Below are positions 9,022 through 17,529 of a stretch of 64,000 nt of DNA, in pieces. Below the pieces are notes generated by a model. The model ran no database searches. It was not told the DNA's origin and saw nothing but the letters and a program-made list of their open reading frames with translations. Source of the DNA: Chitinophagaceae bacterium (GTDB lineage Bacteria > Bacteroidota > Bacteroidia > Chitinophagales > Chitinophagaceae); NCBI GenBank assembly GCA_016720585.1, contig JADKKH010000001.1, forward strand, positions 960,938 to 1,024,937, written 5' to 3'. The number at the start of each line of letters is the position of its first letter. Positions within the stretch are counted from its first letter, which is position 1. The translations under genes and the position numbers were made by a program.

Positions 9022-11403
9022 TTAATTGAATAATCCTTTTACAGGTGTAAATGTTCCCGGCGCCTGAAGTCCGCTACTCAGGCTTGGTTGCAAACCGTTC
9101 TCTCTCAGATCCTCTATATTATCCCCGGCCTCCCGCATGCCTTTCTCAAAAAGTTCTTTTTGTATTTGTTTTGTGCTTTTTACATTTTTGCAATCTGTAC
9201 TCATCATTTTTTTAAGCAGTTCCTGGGCCAGTTTACTTTTTTGGCGCTTTCTAATCTGTTCTTCCATTGCTTTTTCAATTTCTCTTTTATATTCTTCCGA
9301 TTTTGCGTATGCAATTTTCATCTTAAGAATATCCTTAAACCAGTCCGTTAGTCTTTGTTCTTCCGCTTTATATTTTTCTATTTTCTTCTTTTGATATTCC
9401 CTGAACCAATCAGATTGAGCCTGTTCCTGTGCTTCCTTGTTTCTGGCTTCTTCCAGCACTTTCAGAATATCATCAGCAACACTTTCTGCCGCTCCATCCG
9501 GGGAGGTAATTCCCAGTTTGAAATCAATACTTCTTCTTTCATTATACTTTTTAAGTATTTGTACCAATTTTGCACCCGCAGAAAGTTCCGGTTCGGTAAT
9601 ACCCGGAGTCATACTGCCGTTAGCAGATTTGAAAAATGGATCCGGACCCGGTTCTGCAATGGAAGTATGATCTGCTCCATAGGCTGTTGTATGATTGGGA
9701 ACGGGATTCTCGGTTGCTTTTTTAATTGCATATTTATTATCATCAAAATTTTGCGAAGACTTGCTGAGTTCCTGCCAATCATTCCCGGTTGGTATGCTTA
9801 AAACAGAAGGGCAAGAAAAATTGGGAATTTCCGGCGGAGCAATATATGTTGCAGCTGTACTATTTTGACTGACGCAGGATTTTTCAATGGCATATTGTTC
9901 TTCAATCGCATGATAGCATATATCTTTAATAAAGGCCGTCCATGTAATACATTGTGTCATTACCGTATTTTTGGGATTGCCGGCTATATACCAGGTCCAG
10001 GTGCAAAAAATATTTAACCATTCCCGGCTCTCTTCTATTTTTTCTGCATAAAATTTTCGGATGATTGGATTTGCAAATTCAAGAAATGCATTATTCTTTC
10101 TGTCGTGATCAGGGCATTTATCATTATCGCCAATTTTCGTCATCTCCATATGCTTCTTATTAATCATCTCCAGCATAGCGCTGCTTTCCTTTTGATAATC
10201 TTCAGCCCATTTTGCCAGGTACGTTGCTAATGCGATTTGTACAATCACTGCCGGCTTACTCATCATGCTCAAACCTTTCATTGATTCTTTCATCATGGTT
10301 TTGGCAAATTCTGTTTCGCCTTTTTCCATCAGGGCATCCACTTCTGCATTGCTTGCTTCTGTCAATGCTTCTATTTTGGCAGTAAGCTCTTCAAACATTT
10401 TTGTATAGCCATTTTTTATTTTAATATTACTTTCAAAAGCTGAAACATTATCTGCCAGTGCCGGAATTTTTATCCAATCTTTTGGAAAATATTCATAAAC
10501 TGTTATGCATCGTTTTAGTTTTTCAAAATTTGCTTTGGCAGATGCACTTTGCCCATTATTGTTTTTTACCAGCTTTTCTGTAAATGGATCAACTGAGTTT
10601 TCCATGGCCTCTGTATAATCTTCAGCTGCTTTAACCGGGTTTCCGGTTGTTTCTTCTATCACGCCTTCTGTTTGTTTTGTTTCCGGATGATAGGGGTTAA
10701 GGCGGGTTGCAATCCTGATATTATTTTTGGCGCTGTCAATTTCACCAAGACCCAACCAGGCATGGGCCAGGTTATTCATTACGGTACTGTTATCGGGAAA
10801 ATCATTTCGTAGTTTTTGGAGTACAGGAAGAGCTTGTTCCGGGTAACCATATTGTGTAAGTAGAGAAGCCATATTATTTTGCCAGTTGGCACTGGCGGGA
10901 TCAGCCTGTACTGCTTTCATACTTAATGCCAGGGCTGCCTGGGGATGTCCCTGCATCATACTTAGAATGGCTGCGCCGCCTAAATCAGAGGCTTTTGTGG
11001 ATTGTGCTATCACCTTTTTTACAATAGCCATTTCAGCCGCATTTCCTTTTGTCAGTATTTTATTATACAGGTTACCCGCATAGCTGCTCATGTCTGCCGG
11101 TAATAATTTTTTCTTTGGAATAGCATTTATTCTGGCTATATCTTTTTTGGGAACAAGTTGTTTGTTACTGGTAAATTCAGGGTACTCGGCGGTCTTGTTC
11201 GCCTGACCTGTAACATCCGTAGTTGCATCCTTCATGATCTTCCGCATAGCGGCTTTTTCTTCCTCTGTCATTCCTTTCATAGCATCTTCCATCATTTTAT
11301 CCATTTCGGATTGGGTAGGAGATTTTTCGGCCGGTTTTTTACCAGGTTGAGAAAAAGCCGGCACTAATGATAACAGCAACAGAAATATGAAAACTAGTCT
11401 CAT
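9022..11403 (-). CDS. Large secreted TPR protein, first gene of a secreted-protein operon
   Basis: The ATG at 11403 starts a signal peptide (MRLVFIFLLLLSLVPAFSQ); an in-frame TTG at 11421 would only add six residues in front of it. The 793-residue protein has an acidic/Met-rich linker (residues 20-60), then TPR-like helices at about 110-290 (AALALSMKAVQADPASANWQNNMA, ALPVLQKLRNDFPDNSTVMNNLA), then a long helical region. Residues 630-740 are extremely Lys/Glu/Arg rich and probably coiled coil. TPRs mediate protein contacts, so it may organise the products of the following genes. Function unknown. Confidence 0.7.
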   Translation of the reverse strand: MRLVFIFLLLLSLVPAFSQPGKKPAEKSPTQSEMDKMMEDAMKGMTEEEKAAMRKIMKDATTDVTGQANKTAEYPEFTSNKQLVPKKDIARINAIPKKKLLPADMSSYAGNLYNKILTKGNAAEMAIVKKVIAQSTKASDLGGAAILSMMQGHPQAALALSMKAVQADPASANWQNNMASLLTQYGYPEQALPVLQKLRNDFPDNSTVMNNLAHAWLGLGEIDSAKNNIRIATRLNPYHPETKQTEGVIEETTGNPVKAAEDYTEAMENSVDPFTEKLVKNNNGQSASAKANFEKLKRCITVYEYFPKDWIKIPALADNVSAFESNIKIKNGYTKMFEELTAKIEALTEASNAEVDALMEKGETEFAKTMMKESMKGLSMMSKPAVIVQIALATYLAKWAEDYQKESSAMLEMINKKHMEMTKIGDNDKCPDHDRKNNAFLEFANPIIRKFYAEKIEESREWLNIFCTWTWYIAGNPKNTVMTQCITWTAFIKDICYHAIEEQYAIEKSCVSQNSTAATYIAPPEIPNFSCPSVLSIPTGNDWQELSKSSQNFDDNKYAIKKATENPVPNHTTAYGADHTSIAEPGPDPFFKSANGSMTPGITEPELSAGAKLVQILKKYNERRSIDFKLGITSPDGAAESVADDILKVLEEARNKEAQEQAQSDWFREYQKKKIEKYKAEEQRLTDWFKDILKMKIAYAKSEEYKREIEKAMEEQIRKRQKSKLAQELLKKMMSTDCKNVKSTKQIQKELFEKGMREAGDNIEDLRENGLQPSLSSGLQAPGTFTPVKGLFN

Positions 11404-11446
11404 AGTAAAATATTTTTCCAAAGGTGAGAAAATAGTAAATTACGGT

Positions 11447-11520
11447 TTATCCCTGAAAAACAGGATGTTTTGGAAAACACGGAAAATCATGGAAAAAGGG
11501 GAGAAGCTTTGAAGGGCTTT
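11447..11520 (+). repeat. Copy A of a 70-bp element shared with the kinase leader at 12911
   Basis: The sequence from TTATCCCTGAAAAACAGGAT through TCATGGAAAAAGGGGAG to AAGCTTTGAAGGGCT aligns without gaps to 12911-12985, with the block ATCATGGAAAAAGGGGAG identical. It lies in the 365-bp gene-free stretch 11404-11768. The copy points rightward but no convincing gene follows; the nearest downstream ATG (11627) opens an 87-codon frame that runs into the antisense of the propeller gene. It may be a promoter/leader left from a deleted paralogue of the TPR kinase gene. The rest of this gap shows nothing else I can name. Confidence 0.5.
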
Positions 11521-11768
11521 TGATAAAGAAACTCTGCTAGTCAAAGTAAAAACCAAAACTTCTCCCGTTTTACTAATGAAGGACGGGGATTGTTGATCAT
11601 ATTGATACTGCCTTTGTAATTTTTAGATGAAAAGAGTAGACATTTCCCCCCAATCAATAATCTGTCAAATGTTATTTCGCCAAATTTTAAATTCTGGTAG
11701 AAACAGGCACTTGTTGAAAACTATATGTAAAAAGCCCGTAACTATTTTCTTAAAAGTAAATTTTTGTT

Positions 11769-12803
11769 TTACTTCACAAAAACAGATTTTACTTCGCTTG
11801 CTACGGGGCTTACAGATAAGGCCGCTGCTGTGCCATTTATCCACAACTTGCCTCCGCTGTTACCAACAGCATTACGTGCAGTGCCTGTAACATACACATC
11901 CGTACCGGAAACAAAAACTGAACTTGCACTGCTTCTTAAAGAACCTATAACAGTGGCTGTACCATTTTTCCATAGTTTAGCTACAGATTCACTAGTGGCA
12001 GCATCTGCTTCATCCCCGGCTACATACACATCTGAACCAACTACAAAAACTGAATTGCCGTGTGCATATCTTGATCCATCAGTTAACGTAGTTGCAATAC
12101 CGTTTTTCCAAATTTTGGCGACACTCCTGCCACTACCCGGGCTAGCTTCATAGCCTGCTACAAATACATCAGTACCTGATACAAAAACTGACAAAGCTTC
12201 TGCATTCCTGGACCCATCTGTAAGCGAAGTTGCTACACCATTTTTCCATAGTTTAGCAGACCAGATACCGGTAGCATTAAATTGGGTACCGGCTACATAC
12301 ACATCTGAGCCTGAAACAAAAATCGAACGTCCTGTTGCACCAATAGTGCCATCAGTCAGCGCAGTAGCTGTTCCATTTTTCCATACTTTGGCTACCTGAT
12401 TACCACTACTACCTATTTCGAATCCGGTCGCATAAACATTAACCCCCACTGCATATACTGAATATAATATAGCATCCAGAGTGCCATCAGTCAGTGCAGT
12501 AGCCGTTCCATTTTTCCATATTTTTGCTACTTCACTACCACTATTATTCTGTTCGTAGCCGGCTACATATACATCGGAGCCGGAAACAAAAACTGAATTT
12601 CCGGAAGCATTAGAAGTGCCATCGGTTAAGGTAGTGGCCACACTGTCTTTCCAAACAGTTGCTACATCTCTGCCAATATATTGACTGCCTGCAGCGTAAA
12701 CAATTTTAGGGCCTACCGGCGCCTTTACCTCATTTTTATTGCAGTTTGTAAAGAAAAACGATATCATTACGGATAAAGCAATTGATAGAATGATTTTGTT
12801 CAT
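11769..12803 (-). CDS. Lipoprotein predicted to form a seven-bladed beta-propeller
   Basis: A 344-residue protein with a lipobox (FFTNC) at the end of its signal peptide. The remainder is seven tandem units of about 44-47 residues with the core SVFVSGSDVYVAG ... VAKIWKNGTATALTDG. Seven WK/WI units can be counted. The first unit starts inside the motif (IVYAAG) and the protein ends with SVFVK, which fits the velcro closure of a circular propeller. Repeats of this type (SVFVSGxDVYVAG) are common in Bacteroidetes surface lipoproteins of unknown ligand. The repeat units remain very alike, which suggests recent internal duplication. A 224-bp gap to the next gene holds copy B of a repeated element. 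Confidence 0.75.
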   Translation of the reverse strand: MNKIILSIALSVMISFFFTNCNKNEVKAPVGPKIVYAAGSQYIGRDVATVWKDSVATTLTDGTSNASGNSVFVSGSDVYVAGYEQNNSGSEVAKIWKNGTATALTDGTLDAILYSVYAVGVNVYATGFEIGSSGNQVAKVWKNGTATALTDGTIGATGRSIFVSGSDVYVAGTQFNATGIWSAKLWKNGVATSLTDGSRNAEALSVFVSGTDVFVAGYEASPGSGRSVAKIWKNGIATTLTDGSRYAHGNSVFVVGSDVYVAGDEADAATSESVAKLWKNGTATVIGSLRSSASSVFVSGTDVYVTGTARNAVGNSGGKLWINGTAAALSVSPVASEVKSVFVK

Positions 12804-12910
12804 AAAATAATTTTAATGTTTTAAATAAATCGATTAATTCTTTTACACATATTCAGCTCACTTTTTAATTTCTTTTTGCACAACAAATATTGCTGATTAG
12901 GTAATAGTTG

Positions 12911-12985
12911 CCAATCCCTCAAAAACGGGATATTTTCATAATCTTAAAAAATCATGGAAAAAGGGGAGTAGCTTTAGGCAGCTAT
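12911..12985 (+). repeat. Copy B of a 70-bp element, in the leader of the TPR histidine kinase
   Basis: Aligns ungapped with 11447-11520 at roughly 70 percent identity by eye, with ATCATGGAAAAAGGGGAG identical. The ATG of the kinase gene is 43 bases downstream of this element. A weak -7-like box (TTTATTTG) lies between the element and the gene. A conserved promoter or regulator-binding region is the simplest reading. Confidence 0.5.
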
Positions 12986-13027
12986 GTGATTTATTTGCAA
13001 AACAGGTCTAAAGATTTATTGTATAAT

Positions 13028-14977
13028 ATGATAAAATTAGCGTTGACATGTTTATGCTCCTTTCTGCTGAGTTCAGCGGATGCACAGCAAAATCTTGTTG
13101 ATAGTATTACCAAGGAATTGCAACATCCCATGGCTGACACTAACAGGGCGTTAAGTATGATGCGCCTGGCTATAGATTACGAACTTGTAGATACTGCCAA
13201 AGCTTTTAAAGCCTACAGGGATGCCATAAAATTCGCCAGAGAAAAGAATCTCTATTATAATTTGGGACGCATTTATCAAAATCAATCAGTTTTATTAAGT
13301 AATACAGGGGATGATGAACAAGCCAGAGCAAGCCTCGATACAGCAATTATTTTCTATCGTAAGTCAGACAATCCAAAAGCTAAAAAATATGAGGCTAACG
13401 CCTATAGCGATCTGGCCAACAGGTTGAAAAATCAAAATGAGTTTCAACAGGCTATACAATATTATTTAAAGGGAATTGGAATACTTGAGAACTTAGAGCT
13501 GAATGCTGAATTGGTTGTTGTTTTTTGTAATGTTTCAACACTTTTTGGGGATATCAAAGAATATGACAAGCAAAAGGAATATGCCTATAAAGCACTTGCT
13601 GCTGCTAAAAAAACCGGGTTGAATCAAAAACTGTTTACGGCGTACTTTATTCTGGCCAATTCTTTTCTTCAGCAGGAAGACAATTTAGCAGCAAAAAAAT
13701 ATATTGATAGCTCCGGAATGTATTTCGATGAGGGGGCACATATTAACAGTGTTGATGTCATATTCAGTTATTACCTCATATATGCACAAGTTTTCAAAAG
13801 CTTTAAGCAGCTGGATTCATCATTTTATTATTTTCAAAAATGTTTTGAAGAATCAAAAAAATATAACTACAGTTATGGGAAAGCTGAAGCGCAGTTGCAA
13901 ATGGGGGCTATTGCGATTCTTCAGAAAAAATATGATGAGGCAGAAAACTATTTATTAGCGGGGATAGCAGAAGCCAAAGCCATTAATTATTTTGGTATCC
14001 TTGATGAAGGGTATAAATACCTCTCAGACATTTACGCAGCCACCGGCAGGTATAAACAGGCGTATGAGTATTCTCAAAAGTATAAAGAGGTCACAGATTC
14101 AATAGTTAATATTGAATCAAAAAAATACGCCACGGAATTGGAAAAAAAATACCAATCAGAGAAAAAGGATAAGCAAATAATACTTCAACAGTCGCAATTG
14201 GAAAGAAGAAGAATTTTAAATTTTGTTCTTATTGGCTCAGCGGCTGTATTGCTGGTACTCTCTGTACTTACATACCATAATTACAATCAAAAGAAAAAAT
14301 TACAGCAGCAACGCATCAGCGAACTGGAAAAAGAAAAACATCTGACAGCGACGGAAGCTGTATTAAAAGGCGAAGAACAGGAAAGAACCCGCCTGGCAAA
14401 AGACCTGCATGATGGATTGGGAGGTATGTTGTCAGGTATTAAATACTCATTTCAGACTATGAAAGGAAATTTAATAATGACACCTGAAAATAACCAGGCT
14501 TTTGAACGCAGTATGGATATGCTGGACAGTTCTATAAAAGAAATGCGCCGTGTTGCTCATAATATGATGCCTGAGGCCCTGGTCAAATTTGGGCTGGATA
14601 CGGCCTTAAAAGATTTTTGTGCAGATATCAACAATTCGGGGGCTTTGCAGGTTTCTTATCAATCCATTGGTCTTGAGAATATTGTTCTCGAACAGACAAC
14701 GGCTATTACCATTTACCGGATTGTGCAGGAACTTATTAATAATATCATGAAGCATGCTGCTGCAGGAACCGCCATCGTGCAGGTGAGCAAAACAAATGGG
14801 ACCATAAGTATTACAGTTGAAGATGATGGAAAAGGATTTGACCCCGGAATATTGAACCATGCAAAGGGAATTGGCTGGGATAATATCCAGAACAGGGTTG
14901 AATTTTTAAAAGGCAGCGTGGATATCCAGTCGGAAAAGGGGAAAGGAACTTCTATTCATTTAGAATTGAATCCATAA
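13028..14977 (+). CDS. TPR-containing sensor histidine kinase (HisKA_3 type)
   Basis: The ATG at 13028 starts a signal peptide (MIKLALTCLCSFLLSSADAQ) and is preferred to upstream frame extension. Residues 30-360 are TPR repeats, expected in the periplasm. A single transmembrane helix is at about 396-416, followed by a coiled coil. The HisKA_3 dimerisation domain carries the phosphoacceptor His461 in KDLHDGLGG. The ATPase domain has the N box QELINNIMKHA, DDGKGFD and GIGWDNI. It phosphorylates the response regulator whose ATG follows the stop codon directly at 14978. Such TPR kinases are common in Bacteroidetes; the signal is unknown. Confidence 0.92.
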   Translation: MIKLALTCLCSFLLSSADAQQNLVDSITKELQHPMADTNRALSMMRLAIDYELVDTAKAFKAYRDAIKFAREKNLYYNLGRIYQNQSVLLSNTGDDEQARASLDTAIIFYRKSDNPKAKKYEANAYSDLANRLKNQNEFQQAIQYYLKGIGILENLELNAELVVVFCNVSTLFGDIKEYDKQKEYAYKALAAAKKTGLNQKLFTAYFILANSFLQQEDNLAAKKYIDSSGMYFDEGAHINSVDVIFSYYLIYAQVFKSFKQLDSSFYYFQKCFEESKKYNYSYGKAEAQLQMGAIAILQKKYDEAENYLLAGIAEAKAINYFGILDEGYKYLSDIYAATGRYKQAYEYSQKYKEVTDSIVNIESKKYATELEKKYQSEKKDKQIILQQSQLERRRILNFVLIGSAAVLLVLSVLTYHNYNQKKKLQQQRISELEKEKHLTATEAVLKGEEQERTRLAKDLHDGLGGMLSGIKYSFQTMKGNLIMTPENNQAFERSMDMLDSSIKEMRRVAHNMMPEALVKFGLDTALKDFCADINNSGALQVSYQSIGLENIVLEQTTAITIYRIVQELINNIMKHAAAGTAIVQVSKTNGTISITVEDDGKGFDPGILNHAKGIGWDNIQNRVEFLKGSVDIQSEKGKGTSIHLELNP

Positions 14978-15592
14978 ATGACAAACAGCGTTTTTATAGT
15001 TGATGACCACTACATGGTAATTGAAGGGATACGTTCCTTATTGCAAAATGAAAAGGGGATTGAATGGGCGGGTCATGCCACCAATGCAGCCTCCTGCCTC
15101 TCTTTTTTGCAAAATCAATTGCCGGATGTTATTTTAATGGATATCAGTATGCCTGATAAAAGCGGTATTGACTTGTGCAAAGAAGTAAAGGAAAAATATC
15201 CATCAGTTTTTATCATTGGTCTCAGTACATTCAATCAACAAAGCTTTATCCAGAAAATGATGGATAACGGCGCATCCGGTTATGTGCTGAAAAATGCAAC
15301 ACAAGCGGAACTGATGGAGGCCATTGAGTTAGTTGCAAAAGGCAAAACGTACCTGAGTGAGGAAGTTTCGAAGGTTTTGCGAAAACAGAATGACGCCCAC
15401 ATTGTTTTAACCCGGCGTGAAAAAGAAGTACTGGAGTTGATTGCAGGCGGATTAACGAATATTGAAATAGGCGATAAGCTGTTCATCAGTTCTTCTACCG
15501 TGGATACGCACCGTAAAAACTTACTGGCGAAGTTTCAGGCTAAAAATACCGCTTCCTTGATCCGGATTGCTTCGCAGATGGAATTTATCTGA
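14978..15592 (+). CDS. NarL/FixJ-family response regulator
   Basis: A 204-residue two-domain regulator. The receiver domain has the acidic pair VDDH (residues 8-11) and phosphoacceptor Asp55 in LMDISMP. The C-terminal LuxR-type HTH reads LTRREKEVLELIAGGLTNIEIG ... SSSTVDTHRKNL, complete. It begins at the base after the kinase stop codon, so the two are translationally coupled partners. Its TGA directly abuts the stop codon of the convergent namZ-like gene, with no base between. Confidence 0.93.
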   Translation: MTNSVFIVDDHYMVIEGIRSLLQNEKGIEWAGHATNAASCLSFLQNQLPDVILMDISMPDKSGIDLCKEVKEKYPSVFIIGLSTFNQQSFIQKMMDNGASGYVLKNATQAELMEAIELVAKGKTYLSEEVSKVLRKQNDAHIVLTRREKEVLELIAGGLTNIEIGDKLFISSSTVDTHRKNLLAKFQAKNTASLIRIASQMEFI

Positions 15593-16852
15593 TTATTCAA
15601 AATCATCATACATCAGGTATTTTTTCCGGATGATTTTGAAGGCACTCAAAGCCGGTTCCCAGCTCTTCCTTATTTCTTCTTCACCTATTCCATCTTTTAC
15701 CTGTTGCATCAGCTCAGCAGTGCCTGCCAGCCGGTTGAACGAATTTGTCTTCAGGAAAAAACTATCCTTGACCGGGAAAAGTTGATAAGCATCGATCAGC
15801 CATTTCAACTGTACTTTAGTGTCCACTTTCTTCAGCACTTCTTCCGGCGTGCCGGATAGATCCCACCCATAACAGACCTGCCCATATAATTTGGAACTCT
15901 TGGCTCCTTCATTGGGATTGGGCGTAAATGAATAAAGATTCTTAGGTAATGACGGATGACCAAAAACCTGGAATTGTTTATTCGTTCCTCTTCCTTCACT
16001 TAATACCGTTCCTTCGAAAAGGCAGGTAGAAGGATAGAGATAAATGGATTGAATATTGGGGAGATTGGGCGATGGCTTAACGGGTAAGACGTATTTTGAT
16101 TTATGGTCGTAGCCCGAACATTTGATCACCTGGAAATGAAAAGGCGTGTCGGGAGAATTCTGGGCCGTACGGTAATAATCATATTTTGCATTGGCTTTTT
16201 CGCTCAACCATTTTTCACCGGCAATCATAAAAGCATATTCGGCGATAGTCATACCATATACAATAGGAATGGGCTGCCGGCCAACAAAAGAACGGTATTT
16301 CAGATCCAGCACTGGTCCATCAACATAAAATCCATTGGGGTTGGGTCTGTCCAAAATCATCAACGGTTTTCCCAATTCAAAGGCGGCTTCCATGAATTCT
16401 TCCAGGGATGAGATAAACGTGTAAAAACGAACACCCACATCCTGGATGTCGAATATAAGAAGGTCAACATCTTTTACTTCTTCAGCAGATGGCCTTCTTT
16501 TGCTACCATATAATGAGACAACGGGGATCCCGGTTTTTTCATCGGTATAGTTCCCAACTTTTTCCCCCGCATCTGCCGTACCCCTGAAACCATGCTCAGG
16601 GCCAAATATGACTTTGATCTTAATACCCAACTTCATCAACGTATCAACGAGGTGTGTGTTGCCTACCATCGAAGTCTGGTTTGCAAAAATGCCCACAGAC
16701 CTTCCTTTAATCAACGGGAGATAAACATTGATGCGGTCTGCCCCGGACAATAGATGTGTTTGATCCGGAGTTGCCGTTTTATAACCTGTCTGCTGTGCAG
16801 AACAGCTTACTGCGATAAAAAAAACAGGCAATAGTATTTTAAACAATTTCAT
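15593..16852 (-). CDS. namZ: NamZ-type exo-beta-N-acetylmuramidase (DUF1343, GH171)
   Basis: The 419-residue protein matches the DUF1343 family, shown for Bacillus NamZ to remove terminal N-acetylmuramic acid from peptidoglycan fragments. Diagnostic stretches are GIFANQTSMVG, FGPEHGFRGTADAGEKV, DLLIFDIQDVGVRFYTFISS and DRPNPNG. The N terminus has a lipobox-like IAVSC (Cys17), so it is probably a periplasmic or outer-membrane lipoprotein. The role in muropeptide recycling is inferred from the family. It is convergent with the response regulator. Confidence 0.88.
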   Translation of the reverse strand: MKLFKILLPVFFIAVSCSAQQTGYKTATPDQTHLLSGADRINVYLPLIKGRSVGIFANQTSMVGNTHLVDTLMKLGIKIKVIFGPEHGFRGTADAGEKVGNYTDEKTGIPVVSLYGSKRRPSAEEVKDVDLLIFDIQDVGVRFYTFISSLEEFMEAAFELGKPLMILDRPNPNGFYVDGPVLDLKYRSFVGRQPIPIVYGMTIAEYAFMIAGEKWLSEKANAKYDYYRTAQNSPDTPFHFQVIKCSGYDHKSKYVLPVKPSPNLPNIQSIYLYPSTCLFEGTVLSEGRGTNKQFQVFGHPSLPKNLYSFTPNPNEGAKSSKLYGQVCYGWDLSGTPEEVLKKVDTKVQLKWLIDAYQLFPVKDSFFLKTNSFNRLAGTAELMQQVKDGIGEEEIRKSWEPALSAFKIIRKKYLMYDDFE

Positions 16853-16983
16853 TGTTATTGTTTTTAGTAAACTCCCGGTAAAGTAATTAAAATATTAACT
16901 CAGACATCGATAAATATATGAATGGTTGCATGTATGATTTCGCTACCTTGCAAGCCAGTTTTTTTAATATCAAAATAAATACA

Positions 16984-17439
16984 ATGGGAAAGGTAAAAAA
17001 TGGCGATAAGATACGAGTACATTATCATGGTAAACTGACATCCGGTGAAACATTTGACTCCTCCGCCGGACGTGAGCCACTTGAATTTGAAGTTGGCAGC
17101 GGCATGGTGATCAAGGGGTTTGATACCGGTGTGACCGGGATGGCAGTTGGGGAAAAGAAAACTATTACAATTCCCTTTGATGAAGCCTACGGACCGAAAA
17201 ACCCGGAAATGGTGATTGAAATGCCCAAAGACCGCTTTCCAAAAGACCTGGAAATTGCAATAGGAATGCCCTTAAGTATGAGTGACCAGCAGGGACAGCA
17301 ATTTGAAGTAACTATTGCTGAAATAAAAGAGGATGCGGTATTGCTGGATGCTAATCATCCGCTGGCAGGTCAGGACCTGGTTTTTGACCTGGAACTTGTA
17401 GAAATTGTTGGGGGAAGCCCGTTGATAATAATGCCCTGA
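16984..17439 (+). CDS. SlyD-like FKBP-type peptidyl-prolyl cis-trans isomerase
   Basis: The ATG at 16984 (MGKVKNGDKIRV) is chosen over one at 16918, since the 22 extra residues have no family counterpart. The FKBP part is split by the insert-in-flap domain (about residues 70-120), as in SlyD: HYHGKLTSGETFDSS, then GSGMVIKGFDTGVTGMAVGEKK, the flap, then DLVFDLELVEI. The 151-residue protein lacks the His/Cys-rich metal-binding tail of E. coli SlyD. It speeds up proline isomerisation during folding, in the cytoplasm. A terminator-like hairpin follows at 17463. Confidence 0.9.
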   Translation: MGKVKNGDKIRVHYHGKLTSGETFDSSAGREPLEFEVGSGMVIKGFDTGVTGMAVGEKKTITIPFDEAYGPKNPEMVIEMPKDRFPKDLEIAIGMPLSMSDQQGQQFEVTIAEIKEDAVLLDANHPLAGQDLVFDLELVEIVGGSPLIIMP

Positions 17440-17462
17440 TTGGCAGCGTATTTATGTTTTCT

Positions 17463-17500
17463 GGTTTGTGGTTTTTTTAACTGCAAACCATTTTCTTTTT
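17463..17500 (+). terminator. Probable intrinsic terminator of the FKBP gene
   Basis: TGGTTTG (17463-17469) and CAAACCA (17484-17490) form a stem with a 14-base loop, followed at once by the T-rich run TTTTCTTTTT (17491-17500). It lies 24 bases after the FKBP stop codon. The stem is short and AT-rich, so efficiency is uncertain. Confidence 0.5.
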
Positions 17501-17529
17501 AGTACTTTACATCCCCCAAAAACAAGGAT

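Noticed and set aside
9355..9801. 148-codon plus-strand frame rich in Phe, Cys and Ile
   Set aside because: It is the complement of the Lys/Glu-rich coding sequence of the TPR protein gene, which explains its composition.
11627..11890. 87-codon plus-strand frame after copy A of the repeated element
   Set aside because: Its second half is antisense to the propeller lipoprotein gene, the protein has no recognisable features, and it is more likely a chance frame.
11769..12803. Regularly spaced DNA repeats resembling a CRISPR-like array
   Set aside because: The periodicity of about 140 bases is due to the seven propeller units of one protein; no cas genes are nearby.
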